In this document: positions 36,134-46,088 of the stretch, one piece after another
Layout of the letters: each line of letters opens with the position of its first letter
Position numbering within the stretch: the first letter of the stretch is position 1
Assembly (NCBI RefSeq): GCF_900457465.1
Contig: NZ_UAUU01000011.1
Location: 1,860,001-1,924,000, forward strand
Origin: Sphingobacterium multivorum
Lineage (GTDB): Bacteria; Bacteroidota; Bacteroidia; Sphingobacteriales; Sphingobacteriaceae
Length of the DNA stretch: 64,000 nt
Reading direction: 5' to 3'
Translations under genes and position numbers: made by a program
Notes under the pieces: model-generated
What the model saw: only the letters and a program-made list of their open reading frames with translations
Database searches by the model: none
Told to the model about the DNA's origin: nothing

Positions 36134-38084
36134 TTAACTGTCAGGGAAAGACTCGTTCGGCTTAAGGCTACAGCATGACTCTGTCGGTTTGATCAGGCCT
36201 ATGTGTAGCTGTCTCACTGTGGCTATAATAGCCTGTTTGTCGTAGTAATAAAGTTGGTGAAGCTGTTGCTGTGTACCCCGTACTGCGAACGAGTCGGGCA
36301 AACCAAGACGTTTTAACGTAGCCGAGTAACCATGTTCCACCATAAATTCAAGCACTGCGGTGCCCACTCCACCTGCGATACATCCATCTTCGATGGTGAT
36401 GATAGACGAATATGATTGGAATACCTCATGTAATAACGCTTCGTCGAGCGGTTTAAAAAACCGGAGATCATAGTGCCCGACGTGGATGTCCTCCTGGAGC
36501 AGCTCGCAGCAGGCGTCCTGTGCATATTGACCAACGGGTCCAAGAGAGAGTAGGGCAATGTCTTTACCTGAACAAAGTCTTCTTCCTTTTCCCATTTCAA
36601 GTCTTTTATATTTGTCGGATTGCTTCTCTTGGTTACCTCGACCTTTTGGGTAGCGGATTGCAAACGGTCCGTCGAGAGCGATGTCCTGAGCCGTGAACAA
36701 CAAATTTTTAAAGTCTGTAAGCGTCATGGGGGAAGCGCCCGTAATGTTGGGTATGCATCGGAGAAAAGCAATGTCGAATGCCCCCTGATGAGTGGGGCCG
36801 TCGGGACCGACAACACCGGCCCTGTCGATACAGAATACGACTGGCAATTTCTGCAAAGCGACGTCGTGGATAAGCTGATCATAGGCGCGTTGTAAGAATG
36901 TCGAATAGATAAAGCAGAAAGGAAGTAGTCCATCGGCAGCAAGGCCAGCAGAAAAAGTAACGGCATGCTGTTCGCAGATACCAACATCAAAAACACGGTT
37001 GGGCATCTGCTGTTTCATTGCGGTTAGCCTGCTGCCGGAAAGCATCGCTGGGCTAATAGCCATAATACGACTATTCCTTCGGGCCAGCTGTGTCAGCGTT
37101 TCGCCCAGCACCTGCTGAAAAGTCTCGTTGTGGAGTTGCGGTAGCTGGTGTTCTAACCGTTCACCTGTCAGTTTGTCGAATTTCCCGTGGCATGCCATTC
37201 TGCCTTATTTAACATGGCCGGCGCAAAACCTTTTCCTTTTTGCGTCACACAATGTACTATTTTGGGCCCGGGTATATGCTTCAACTGCTCGAGTATTTTG
37301 ATAAGCTTATGGAGATTATGCCCATCCACTGGTCCAAAATAACGTATACCTAAGGCCTCAAAAATATTGCTTGAAGCAAGTAGTCCCGTTTTTATCAGTT
37401 TCTCTATTTTTCTAATCGCAGCAATTGACCATTGTGCCCGATCCTTATTACGCGACAGCAGCTTTTTGATCTGTGATTTGAACTGATTATAGGCTTGCCC
37501 CGAGGTCAGGTCGGTCAGATAATTTTGTAGCGCTCCCGTACCGGCATCAATAGACATATTGTTGTCATTTAATATAATCAGTAGGTCGGGCTGTTCGAAA
37601 CCAATATTATTTAAAGCTTCGAATGCTAGACCGGCAGTCATGGCGCCGTCACCGATAACAGCGATGTGTTGACGGTTATGATCACCCTTATACCTGGCCG
37701 CGCAGGCCATACCCAGAATTGCTGATAAGGATGTGGATGAATGACCAGTACCAAAGGCGTCAAAGTTATTTTCTTCCATAACAGGAAATCCGCTGATGCC
37801 ATGTAGAAGCCTGTTCGAATGGAAGCGAGCCGCTCTACCCGTGATTAATTTATGGACATAAGCTTGATGACCAACGTCCCATATCAATTTATCCTCAGGG
37901 GTGTTAAACACATAATGTATTGCTATGGTAAGTTCTACAACACCAAGGCTTGAACTAAAATGACCGCCATGTGTAGCAATATGGTCAATGATGAGGTTCC
38001 TTAATTCCTGACTTATCCCGGGTATACCTCCTGTGGGAGAGCTCGTAATTCACTGGGGCTGTTGATTTGATAATTACCTGTCAT
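36134..38084 (-). pseudogene. dxs: 1-deoxy-D-xylulose-5-phosphate synthase gene, two frameshifts
   Basis: Restoring one base at about 38025 and one T in the run at 37181-37183 gives a 650-residue DXS, normal length. Motifs are the N-terminal THGGHFSSSLGVVELTIAIH, GHSSTSLSAILGMACAARYK, the thiamine-binding GDGAMTAGLAFEALNNIGFE with ILNDNNMSID, and the transketolase C-terminal half (EQHAVTFSAGLAADG, FAIRYPKGRGNQ). DXS makes deoxyxylulose 5-phosphate, the entry to MEP isoprenoid synthesis, normally essential. If this is the only copy, the frameshifts must be errors; if not, it is a decaying paralog. Confidence 0.85.
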
Positions 38085-38111
38085 TTCTTTTTTAGACAAA
38101 TTTAGATTGAT

Positions 38112-38119
38112 TAGATTTG
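38112..38119 (+). promoter_or_regulatory. Candidate -7 promoter box (TAGATTTG)
   Basis: TAGATTTG fits TAnnTTTG and lies 38 bp before the ATG of the MocR-type regulator. No clear -33 element. Confidence 0.4.
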
Positions 38120-38157
38120 CGATACAGGTACAGTATAGTTAAAAGTGATCAATACAG

Positions 38158-39573
38158 ATGAAGAACTATAAATTTGAAATCTTTACACAGGCAATCGAGA
38201 AAAATATAAAATCAGGGGTCTATAAACCCGGACAAAAGCTTCCTTCAGTACGTGATTTTAAAGATTATTATGGTTTAAGTATGAGTACTGTTCAAGCTGG
38301 ATACGAATATCTTATGATTCGTGGTCTAGTGGAAAGCGTTCCGAAATCTGGATACTATGTCAGTACGAAAAATGAAATGCTGGCAGAACCAGGAGGGCAT
38401 GGTCGTCCACCAATAGTAAGGGATGCTGTCTTTGAACAAAGGCTGGGCCTGACAACAGCGTCACCTTTGGGGCGGGGTTTTTCGGAATTTAATGTTGCGG
38501 CTCCAGGGGATCTCCTTGTTCCGCAAAAACTTTTACTTCGGACGATGCAACAGGTCATTCGGGAACTAGGGGCGGGATTGCTACGCTATTATCCGTCTAA
38601 TGGCTCTGTACAATTGAAGGACAACATTGTCAGCCGTGCGGCCTCTCATCAGACCTTGCTGCATGCAGATGAACTGCTGATCACAGATGGCGCCTTACAG
38701 GCCTTGTATATCGCCTTGGCAGCCGTATGCGAAGCCGGAGATATTGTTGCTGTGGAAAGTCCATGTGTATTTTCTGTATTGGAGGTCATTCGGGTGCTCA
38801 AACTGCGTGTCATTGAAGTTCCTGTTCTGACTAAAGAAGGCTTCGATATTGATTTTTTTAGAAGAGCATGTCAAAGAAGTGCTGTAAAAGCCGTCGTGCT
38901 AACACCGAATTTTCATAATCCAACAGGTATTTTGCTTGCAGATGAACAGAAAATTACTTTATTGGCGATTGCTCATCAATATCATGTTGCTGTTATCGAG
39001 AACGATATATATGGCGACCTAAACTTTCACGGGAGTAGACCATCAACTTTAAAACAATTTGATGAAAGCGGATTGGTGATGACTTATTCATCTTATTCAA
39101 AAACCCTGGCACCTGGAATTCGACTGGGCTGGTTAAGCACAGGGCTATTTCTGAAAGATGCCGAACAGATCAAGTTTGCGTTGGGCAGTACAGTTTCCCC
39201 TTTGAATCAGGAGACTGTAAGCCGTTTAATCGGCAGCAGTAGTTACGATCGGCATATTCGTTCACTGAAGATGCAACTGGCAAAAAATGCCTATCTAGCC
39301 ACCAACCTAATCGCTTCCAGTTTTCCCGAACAAACCAAAGTGATTGCCCCGGCAGGTGGATATAATCTTTGGGTTAAAATGCCCGAAAGTACAGATATGT
39401 CGGATTTTTATGCGCAGCGTGAAAAAATTGGTGCGAGATTCACACCGGGTTATACGTTCTCTTTTGCAAATACTTTTGGACATTATTTTAGGTTGGTCAT
39501 CGCGGATAAATTTTCTGATAAACGAATTGAAGCGATCCAGCATATAGGTCGGTATTTATGTGGGAACCTGTAG
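38158..39573 (+). CDS. MocR/PdxR-type transcriptional regulator with aminotransferase domain
   Basis: The 471-residue protein fuses a GntR winged-helix domain (residues about 1-70; KSGVYKPGQKLPSVRDFKDY and STVQAGYEYLMIRGLVESVP) to a fold-type I aminotransferase domain. The PLP Lys lies in TYSSYSKTLAPGIRLGW and the cofactor Asp/Tyr region in AVIENDIYGDLNFHG. MocR regulators use bound PLP to sense vitamin B6 or amino-acid derivatives. It diverges from dxs, 73 bp away; DXS makes a precursor that also feeds PLP synthesis, a suggestive but unproven link. Confidence 0.9.
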   Translation: MKNYKFEIFTQAIEKNIKSGVYKPGQKLPSVRDFKDYYGLSMSTVQAGYEYLMIRGLVESVPKSGYYVSTKNEMLAEPGGHGRPPIVRDAVFEQRLGLTTASPLGRGFSEFNVAAPGDLLVPQKLLLRTMQQVIRELGAGLLRYYPSNGSVQLKDNIVSRAASHQTLLHADELLITDGALQALYIALAAVCEAGDIVAVESPCVFSVLEVIRVLKLRVIEVPVLTKEGFDIDFFRRACQRSAVKAVVLTPNFHNPTGILLADEQKITLLAIAHQYHVAVIENDIYGDLNFHGSRPSTLKQFDESGLVMTYSSYSKTLAPGIRLGWLSTGLFLKDAEQIKFALGSTVSPLNQETVSRLIGSSSYDRHIRSLKMQLAKNAYLATNLIASSFPEQTKVIAPAGGYNLWVKMPESTDMSDFYAQREKIGARFTPGYTFSFANTFGHYFRLVIADKFSDKRIEAIQHIGRYLCGNL

Positions 39574-39658
39574 CTGTACTGATGCTAAATGAATAATGTG
39601 TATCGAATAATAGCAAGTGATAGCATGTACATTTGTTTGTTTAATAGGAGATGCATAT

Positions 39659-40144
39659 ATGAATATAGTTACAAAATTTACGGTGGCAACAGAGCAGGGA
39701 ATTGAAGCGTTGTCGATGATAATTAAAACACTGGCGCTAGAAAAATTCGCCAGCTTAGTGGAGCCAGCTGAACTGGAACATTACATCGCTGACAATTTTA
39801 ATTCCAGAACACTTGTCAACGAAATAAACAGCATGTCAAACCAATGGCTGGTGGTGTATGCCGACGATCAACCAATGGGTTATGCAAGAATAACCTCGAA
39901 AGGGCAGAAGCCGGATGCCCTGGCAGGTACGCGTGCGATTCGAATCGCGGACTTTGGTGTCCGCCAACATGCAGCTCGGTAGCAAATGGAGACATCTTTA
40001 ATGGACAAATGTCTTGCCGTCTGCAATCCGTATGACGTGATATGGGTCAATGAACTCATAATAAGTTCGTCGATAGGATTTTTTGAGCAGAATGGATTTA
40101 TAAAACAGCCAGGGATTAGCAGATTCGAGGGATTGGCCTTGTAA
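39659..40144 (+). pseudogene. GNAT family N-acetyltransferase interrupted by an in-frame TAG
   Basis: The frame from ATG 39659 to TAA 40144 encodes 161 residues except for a TAG at 39980-39982. After the stop the same frame continues QMETSLMDKCLAVCNPYDVI and ends FFEQNGFIKQPGISRFEGLA, the typical C-terminal motif of GNAT enzymes. The lost codon could have been CAG (Gln) or TGG (Trp), both one transition away. Without read-through the protein lacks the end of the fold. Confidence 0.75.
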
Positions 40145-40577
40145 TCAGCAATATATCTTAAGGCGACCTCATAGTTCAAAAGAACTTTATCGTGAAGTTT
40201 AAACAAAGCATAATAATGTTTAGCAAAAAAAGTGCACAGATTAGTGCGCTTTTTTTTGTTTAATGATAGATATTTTAGTTTTATAATGTGTATTTTTAGT
40301 TTTTAAAAAGAAGGTGTTTGTCAAACTTTAACAATATCTTTAAACTAAAAAATATCATTTATCATCCCTTTTCATAATTGTTTAATGAAGAAAATAGTTA
40401 TAACGCTTCTATAAGAACAACGAATGCATTTGAAGGATGCTTTGATTTTTCGGAAGTATCGAAAAAATCAGCATTAAATACTGGTAAATATAGGAATATC
40501 GCCCAAATTTCATAAAAAGCTTACCCTATGCTATTCAATTTTTAGCTATCGATCGGGAGATAGCTTCGAGTTATTTT
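40145..40577. other. Intergenic region (433 bp), AT-rich
   Basis: It holds a terminator-like hairpin at 40225-40258 and then AT-rich sequence before the convergent AraC-type gene. No convincing coding frame. Confidence 0.4.
40225..40258 (+). terminator. Rho-independent terminator
   Basis: A-run, GTGCAC, a 6-base loop and GTGCGC, T-run form a stem of about 12 pairs with one G-T pair. It lies 81 bp after the GNAT stop. Confidence 0.65.
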
Positions 40578-40979
40578 TTAAACATAATCCAGCGCATTTA
40601 ATGCCCTAAATTTTCGGGGACTCAGACCAGTATGCTTTTTTATAAACCGTGTTAATGATGCTGAAGAACTAAAACCATAATACGAAGTCAACTCTTTAAT
40701 CGGAATTTCAGTGGTAGCAAGTTTTTTGGCAATCTCACTTGCGACAATTTCCTTGACGATCGTGCTGGGTGAAGTTTCACTGCTTGAAAGTGTCAATCGA
40801 TGTAAGGCCATTCTTGAAACGTTGAGCTTTTTCAAGTAGAATTGGAGATCCCAGTGATTCTGAGGATACTGGTGAATGAGTTTTTTAAATTCTACTATAA
40901 TGGGGTGTTCCGCTAGCGGTGCTGAATTTTGATCCAATTGATTTAATGTTTCTTTTTGTTCCTTTATGTTATTTTTCAT
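40578..40979 (-). CDS. AraC-family DNA-binding protein (HTH domain only)
   Basis: This 133-residue protein consists nearly entirely of the AraC DNA-binding domain: first helix-turn-helix around WDLQFYLKKLNVSRMALHRL and second around IPIKELTSYYGFSSSASLTR with FIKKHTGLSPRKFRAL. There is no ligand-binding domain, so it may be a stand-alone regulator or the DNA-binding half of a lost larger protein. ATG at 40979. No stop or frameshift trace upstream was seen. Confidence 0.8.
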   Translation of the reverse strand: MKNNIKEQKETLNQLDQNSAPLAEHPIIVEFKKLIHQYPQNHWDLQFYLKKLNVSRMALHRLTLSSSETSPSTIVKEIVASEIAKKLATTEIPIKELTSYYGFSSSASLTRFIKKHTGLSPRKFRALNALDYV

Positions 40980-41904
40980 GTTTTAAGATAATCGCTTGTT
41001 ATTGATTCACTATAGTGTTCTGAGGCTATAGTTTAGGTTAAATATTTCATCAAACTTTTTTGAATACAAGCAAAATTAGGGTATTAATTTCATAGTGTAC
41101 TTTTCGAAATTAACGATTCGCTTTTTAAAATTATAATTTTTTATAATTGATTCTGGTAAACTGAAGCGAAGCAGATTATCCTTTGAAAAATAGACGGATA
41201 AATTAAAACTTGGCTCCGAGAAGAGAGAAATCGTTTTTTTGTTCTATTTTCTGATTTCATTTTTCTCTTGTTTTATTTTGTATTATTCTTTGTAAAATAG
41301 GTTTTTACGTATGTTATCTTTATTAAAAATAAAACTATGAAATACATTGATTATAACCTTTGGTTATACTGCTTTTTTTTAGGTTTTTTAGGACTCACGT
41401 CTAATTAATCCACTTCAAGTCATCTTCATCTATAATTTAATCATGGTTATTGAGATGATCATGCGCAGCTCCGCTAGTGCTGGATGATGGAGTGTTCGAG
41501 CGAATAGCGTTAGATCTGAGCGATTAGTTTGAATAACATCTAGCTTCTATCGCGGTACAGAATAAGGTTATTACTCGATTCTTGTTATTTATTATAAAAT
41601 ATACTTTCTTTTCGGTTATTTGATGTTCGTCTAAGCGAAAAGGTTTTCGTTAATTGTGCAAATGTTTGATCTGAAGCTGTTGATTATTTTTCTGTACAAT
41701 ATATTATATCTTGCTTTAAGATTATGAACTAATACTTTACCGAAGGTGAAGAGAATTCTTTGTATGGATCATCTTGTTTCAAGTTTTGTGGAATCCTAAA
41801 TCGATCAAAAAAATAAAAAACTTCGAAACAGCCGCTGAGGCTTTGTAGGATGATCGGAAGCAGTGCGGACAATTAATACAATTTATAAACTTTATTTAAA
41901 AATT
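40980..41904. other. Long noncoding region (925 bp)
   Basis: The second-longest clearly noncoding stretch in the window, AT-rich, upstream of the M60 peptidase gene. A 23-codon frame at 41337-41408 (MKYIDYNLWLYCFFLGFLGL then TSN) has a hydrophobic core that could be a micro-membrane peptide; support is weak. A GC-richer segment near 41450-41530 has no recognised feature. Long leader RNAs are possible. Confidence 0.35.
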
Positions 41905-43245
41905 ATGAGAAAGACCGTGTTTTCCTTAATCACGATTTTAGTGATCGCTATGAGCATTTCCTGCCGGAAAGATGGCAGCTTAATGTACACCTTACCAAAC
42001 GATACCGGCGCAGAATCCTTAGCAATAGCGGATTCGGTCCAACTATTCAACGTAAGTCCTTCGGCCGCAACGGAGGCTGATAGACTTCAGTTTCGAGCGA
42101 ATCACAATGAGATGCAAATGACCGGATTTTATGTGGCGCCAAACAGTACCATAACCATAAACGTAAAAGTCAACTCGGGTACTACAGCAGCACGCTTAGC
42201 GATCGGGACGCCTTTTAGAGATAATATTCGACCAGTCCGGCAGTATTTCAATCTCCAGGCAGGTACGCAAACTTTCACAGTGGATCAATACGGGGGATTG
42301 GTTTATGTGATTTATACAGCTGATAATTATACAACAACTGGAGAAATCGAGCTTTCTTTTGGCAATGGATTTATTCCGGTCCCTTACTTTCAAAAGGGGA
42401 TAACCTCCCATGAGCAATGGGTAGATACATTGGATTCGTTGAAAAGTACCGTTCCGGATGTCGTCTTCTCGTCGGATCACACCATTATGGTAGCCAAAAT
42501 TGCCGATGCCCTGTTGTACAGGGACGAAGATCAACAGCTGATTGTTAATAGATTGGATTCAATTATTGACTTTTCCAATCGAATCAGTGGCTTGAATGGT
42601 ACCAGTGGAGTTCATGCGATACCTTACAATAAGCATCTGATTACAGTGAGGGATTCGAGTTCTGGAGGCTATATGGCAGCCGGTATTTCTATTTATTTTA
42701 CCGATGCCTTATCTTATCGTATGTTGCAGCCAAAATATCTGTCCAATACAAATGGATGGGGAATATGGCATGAGGTCGGCCACACCTATTAACAAAAAGC
42801 TTGGACGTGGGGCAATCTGACAGAAACAACCGTGAATGTCTATTCGTTAGCCAGCGAAAGGGGATTTGGATTGCCGGTAAGTCGAGTGACAGCCAATAAT
42901 TCCTGGCCTATATTGACGACTTACTTTCAAAAAAATATCGCTGATCGTAACTTTAATTTGGGGGATAATGATTTGAAAATGATTATGTTTCATCATCTCT
43001 GGTTGGGATTTGGCGACGATTTTTACATCAAACTTAGCAAAACTACGCGCGAGAACAGGCCCGCAGTTTCGACAGATGCAGAGAAAATGCGCTATTTTAT
43101 GCTGTCTGCATGTCAGATTGCTCAAAAAGATCTCTCGGATTTTTTTAGAAAATGGGGGTTTAAAGTTGATGAATCTGTCTATACAGCAATAGCTGATTTA
43201 AATTTGCCAGCGCCAATGCAGGATCTAACTACTTTAAGAGATTAA
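41905..43245 (+). pseudogene. M60-family (enhancin-like) metallopeptidase lipoprotein with in-frame TAA
   Basis: ATG 41905 gives a lipoprotein signal (MRKTVFSLITILVIAMSISC, lipobox Cys20). A beta-rich N-terminal domain is followed by the M60 catalytic core with the zinc motif GIWHEVGHTY (HEVGH at about residues 289-293). The next codon but two, at 42790-42792, is TAA; the frame then continues QKAWTWGNLTETTVNVYSLA, where M60 proteins read HEVGHTYQQ. A Gln CAA to TAA change explains it. Intact, it would be a 446-residue cell-surface protease of the kind that cleaves mucin-like glycoproteins. As written only the N-terminal part is made. Confidence 0.82.
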
Positions 43246-43407
43246 ACATTCTTAAATACCCTGTTGGACAGGATAGACGGATAGAAACAAGTACTTTATC
43301 GCGGAAAAAAAATTAATCGTTGTTTTACAATAAAAACATGGAAAAGTATTATATTGTAGTATGGATTTCATTCCAATAACCACGTATTTATTTAATTAAT
43401 TGAGAAA

Positions 43408-43737
43408 ATGGGTAAATTTGAAGTAAAAACTCGGAAAAATGGCGAATTTCAGTTTAATCTAAAAGCTGGAAACGGACAGGTGATTTTAAGCAGTGAAGGT
43501 TATACAACTAAAGCAAACTGTTTAAATGGCGTTGAATCTGTTAAGAAGAATGCTCAGGACGATAACAAATTTGATCGTAAAACTGCTACCAATGGTAAGT
43601 ACTATTTCAATCTCAAGGCGACCAATGGTCAAATTATTGGAAGCAGCGAGATGTATGAAAGCGCAAGTGGTATGGAAAACGGCATTGAATCTGTCAAGAA
43701 GAATGCGCCTGACGCGACGGTTGAGGAGATGGCCTAA
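43408..43737 (+). CDS. YegP family protein (two DUF1508 repeats)
   Basis: The 109-residue protein is two tandem 50-residue repeats: GKFEVKTRKNGEFQFNLKAG and NGQVILSSEGY, then FDRKTATNGKYYFNLKAT and NGQIIGSSEMY, each ending in GVESVKKNA or GIESVKKNA. This is the YegP/DUF1508 family, small proteins induced in stress whose role is unknown. ATG at 43408; a terminator follows. Confidence 0.93.
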   Translation: MGKFEVKTRKNGEFQFNLKAGNGQVILSSEGYTTKANCLNGVESVKKNAQDDNKFDRKTATNGKYYFNLKATNGQIIGSSEMYESASGMENGIESVKKNAPDATVEEMA

Positions 43738-43806
43738 GTCTATATTGAAATGCCGATCGGCTGCACATAAGCAGTCTGTAAATAGAAGCGCATAGGAGTT
43801 TATAAC

Positions 43807-43835
43807 AAAGAGCCGGTTTTTTACCGGCTCTTTTG
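43807..43835. terminator. Bidirectional terminator between YegP and kinase genes
   Basis: AAAGAGCCGGT (43807-43817) pairs with ACCGGCTCTTT (43823-43833) around a T5 loop. It can serve both convergent genes. Confidence 0.85.
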
Positions 43836-43838
43836 CGA

Positions 43839-45960
43839 TTATCTTTCCGCTGGTGGGCGTGGAATGGAAAACCAGAAACTGCTGCCCAAGCCTACCGTAC
43901 TGTCAACTCCTATTAGACCCGCGTGTTTTTTGATAATTTCAGCGGAGATATAGAGTCCGAGCCCGAGCCCCGAGTACGATTTGCCTTCATGGTTTGCTCT
44001 ATAATATCGATCAAAAATAAAAGGCTGTACTGCCGGATCAATACCTTCACCTTGATCCTTGACGGTTATCTTGATACAATCTTGCAGCTGTTCCACAGTG
44101 ATATTGATTTCTCTCGATTCTGGTGCATATTTAACGGCATTGTTGACATAATTAACAAGCACTTGTTCAAGGCGTTGCTCGTCAGCAAATATAGTTGCAT
44201 CGAGATCGCCCGTAATATTAACTTGATGGTTGCCTTGGGATATGATATTGTGACAACTGGAGGCAAGAATCTTTGACGCTTTGAATGTTGTTTTTTCGAG
44301 ATGAAGCTGTCCTTCACTGATTCTATGCATATTGAGCAGGTCATCAACAAGTGTAACGATTTTTTTTGATATTGACAGCAGACTGATCAATAACCCTTGA
44401 AATGATCTCACTTCCAGTTTTGTCCTTAAATCGTTCCAGCAATTGAATCGTTCCCTTTAAGCCCGTGACGGGTGTCTTTAGTTCATGGCTGGCAATGCCC
44501 AGGAAGTCATCTTTTTGTGATTCGTAATTCTTTCGTTTTGTAATATCTGCCACTACGCCGATGAGGTGAGTTGCATGACCTTCTGGATCGTATTTGGGAA
44601 GACCTGATGCATTGATCCAGTGTAACGATCCATCAGGCCAACGGATGAGATATTCAGCGTGATAAGTGGTCTTGTTCTGGATAGCGTCCTGCACCTTTTG
44701 ATACACCATTTCGCGGTGTTCAGGGACGATGCTTCGCATGAGGTCTTCATAGTCAAAGCGGTCGTTTTTGGTAAGACCAAAATTGATTTTACAGGTTTCG
44801 GAGCAGTCCATTTTTCCTGTTTTGATATCGCGATTGTAGGAGCCGAGTTCACCAGCTTTTAGTGCAATTTCCAACTGATAGTTGAGAGCTTCAAGATGTT
44901 CGTTTCTTTTGATGCGCTCGGTAACTTCATTGGCTATGACAATAATAGACTCCGTTTCACCTTCATCATTCTTTAACGGCTCATAAGTAAAATCAAAATA
45001 ATGATCGCCCAATACCCCCATAGACTCAAGTCTTGCGTAGGCAGTATCTCCAATGTAGTTTTGGCCGGTGGTAAAGACATCGTCCAATATCCCTAAATAG
45101 GGCTGTCCCTGAAGTTCTGGAAGCGCTTGTGCAAGTGGTTTGCCGAGGACAATTTCGGTTTTGCGCCAGAGCTTGAGCATCCTATCGTTGGCAACTTCAA
45201 TAACTAACTCACGGCCTGTTAAAATCGCAAAGCCTATTGGGGCCTTATCTATAAAGGATCTGAATCGACATTCACTTTTTTTGAGATTTTTATTGAGTAG
45301 CACGGTCAAATCATAGGATTTGTTGAGCTGACTATTCGTGCGATAAAGTTCGTCATTGGCAAGCTCCATTTCGTCATTAAGTTCGAGCAGTCGTTGTTGC
45401 ATGGTTGCCATGGTAATATTGACGCCCTCAAGCTCATCAATTTTATCGATGGAAGAACTTCGAAGCTCGATTTGATCCATCGCTGTGCGTGCAAGACCTG
45501 CTAATATCTGTCGATCAGCTGCGCTGAAAGCCCGCGGATGCTTGTCGATAACGCACAGTGAACCGATCATAAAACCATCATGTGTAATAAGGGGTGCACC
45601 TGCGTAAAACCGTAGCCCAAAGTCTCCAATTACAGTTGGATTGGTCAGTAGGATATCTTCTTCCAATGTATCTTCAAAGACTGTTACTTTCTTGTCCAAA
45701 ATAGCCAGACTACACAAACTTTGCCCTCGATTCGTTTCCTTTGTGGTGCCCATGCCGATATTTGCTTTGAAATAGACCGATTCTGCATCCACCAATGAGA
45801 GCAATGCAATAGGGGCATTAAAGATCTGGCTGGCTAATTTTGCAATTCCATCAAAGCTGGCTTCAGCGGGGGTTCCCATTATTTTATAGCGTCTGAGGGC
45901 ATTCAGTCGGTCATGTTCATTTTCAGGCATTATATCCATTCCAAACGTATTCTCTATCAT
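43839..45960 (-). pseudogene. GAF-PAS hybrid sensor histidine kinase, one frameshift
   Basis: Removing one base from the run of eight T at 44360-44367 restores a 706-residue kinase. Order: GAF domain (residues about 25-160; ANIGMGTTKETNRGQSLCSL), a coiled coil (180-225), two PAS domains (about 230-355 and 375-480), then HisKA with the phospho-His in LGIASHELKTPVTGLKGTIQ and HATPase with LVNYVNNAVKYAPES, VKDQGEGID and GLGLGLYISAEI. The break falls just after the HisKA domain. The kinase is soluble with no membrane helix. This is one of the few cases where the homopolymer is one base too long. Confidence 0.85.
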
Positions 45961-46088
45961 AGTGACCCTGTAATTCTTTTTATAAAGATATAGTTTTAAT
46001 TACAAAAGGGAGATTCAATTTTTCTCTCTTCATCGGCAATTCAATGATTCCATAAAACCACCAAAAAATTTCTAAACCTATAGTTGAA

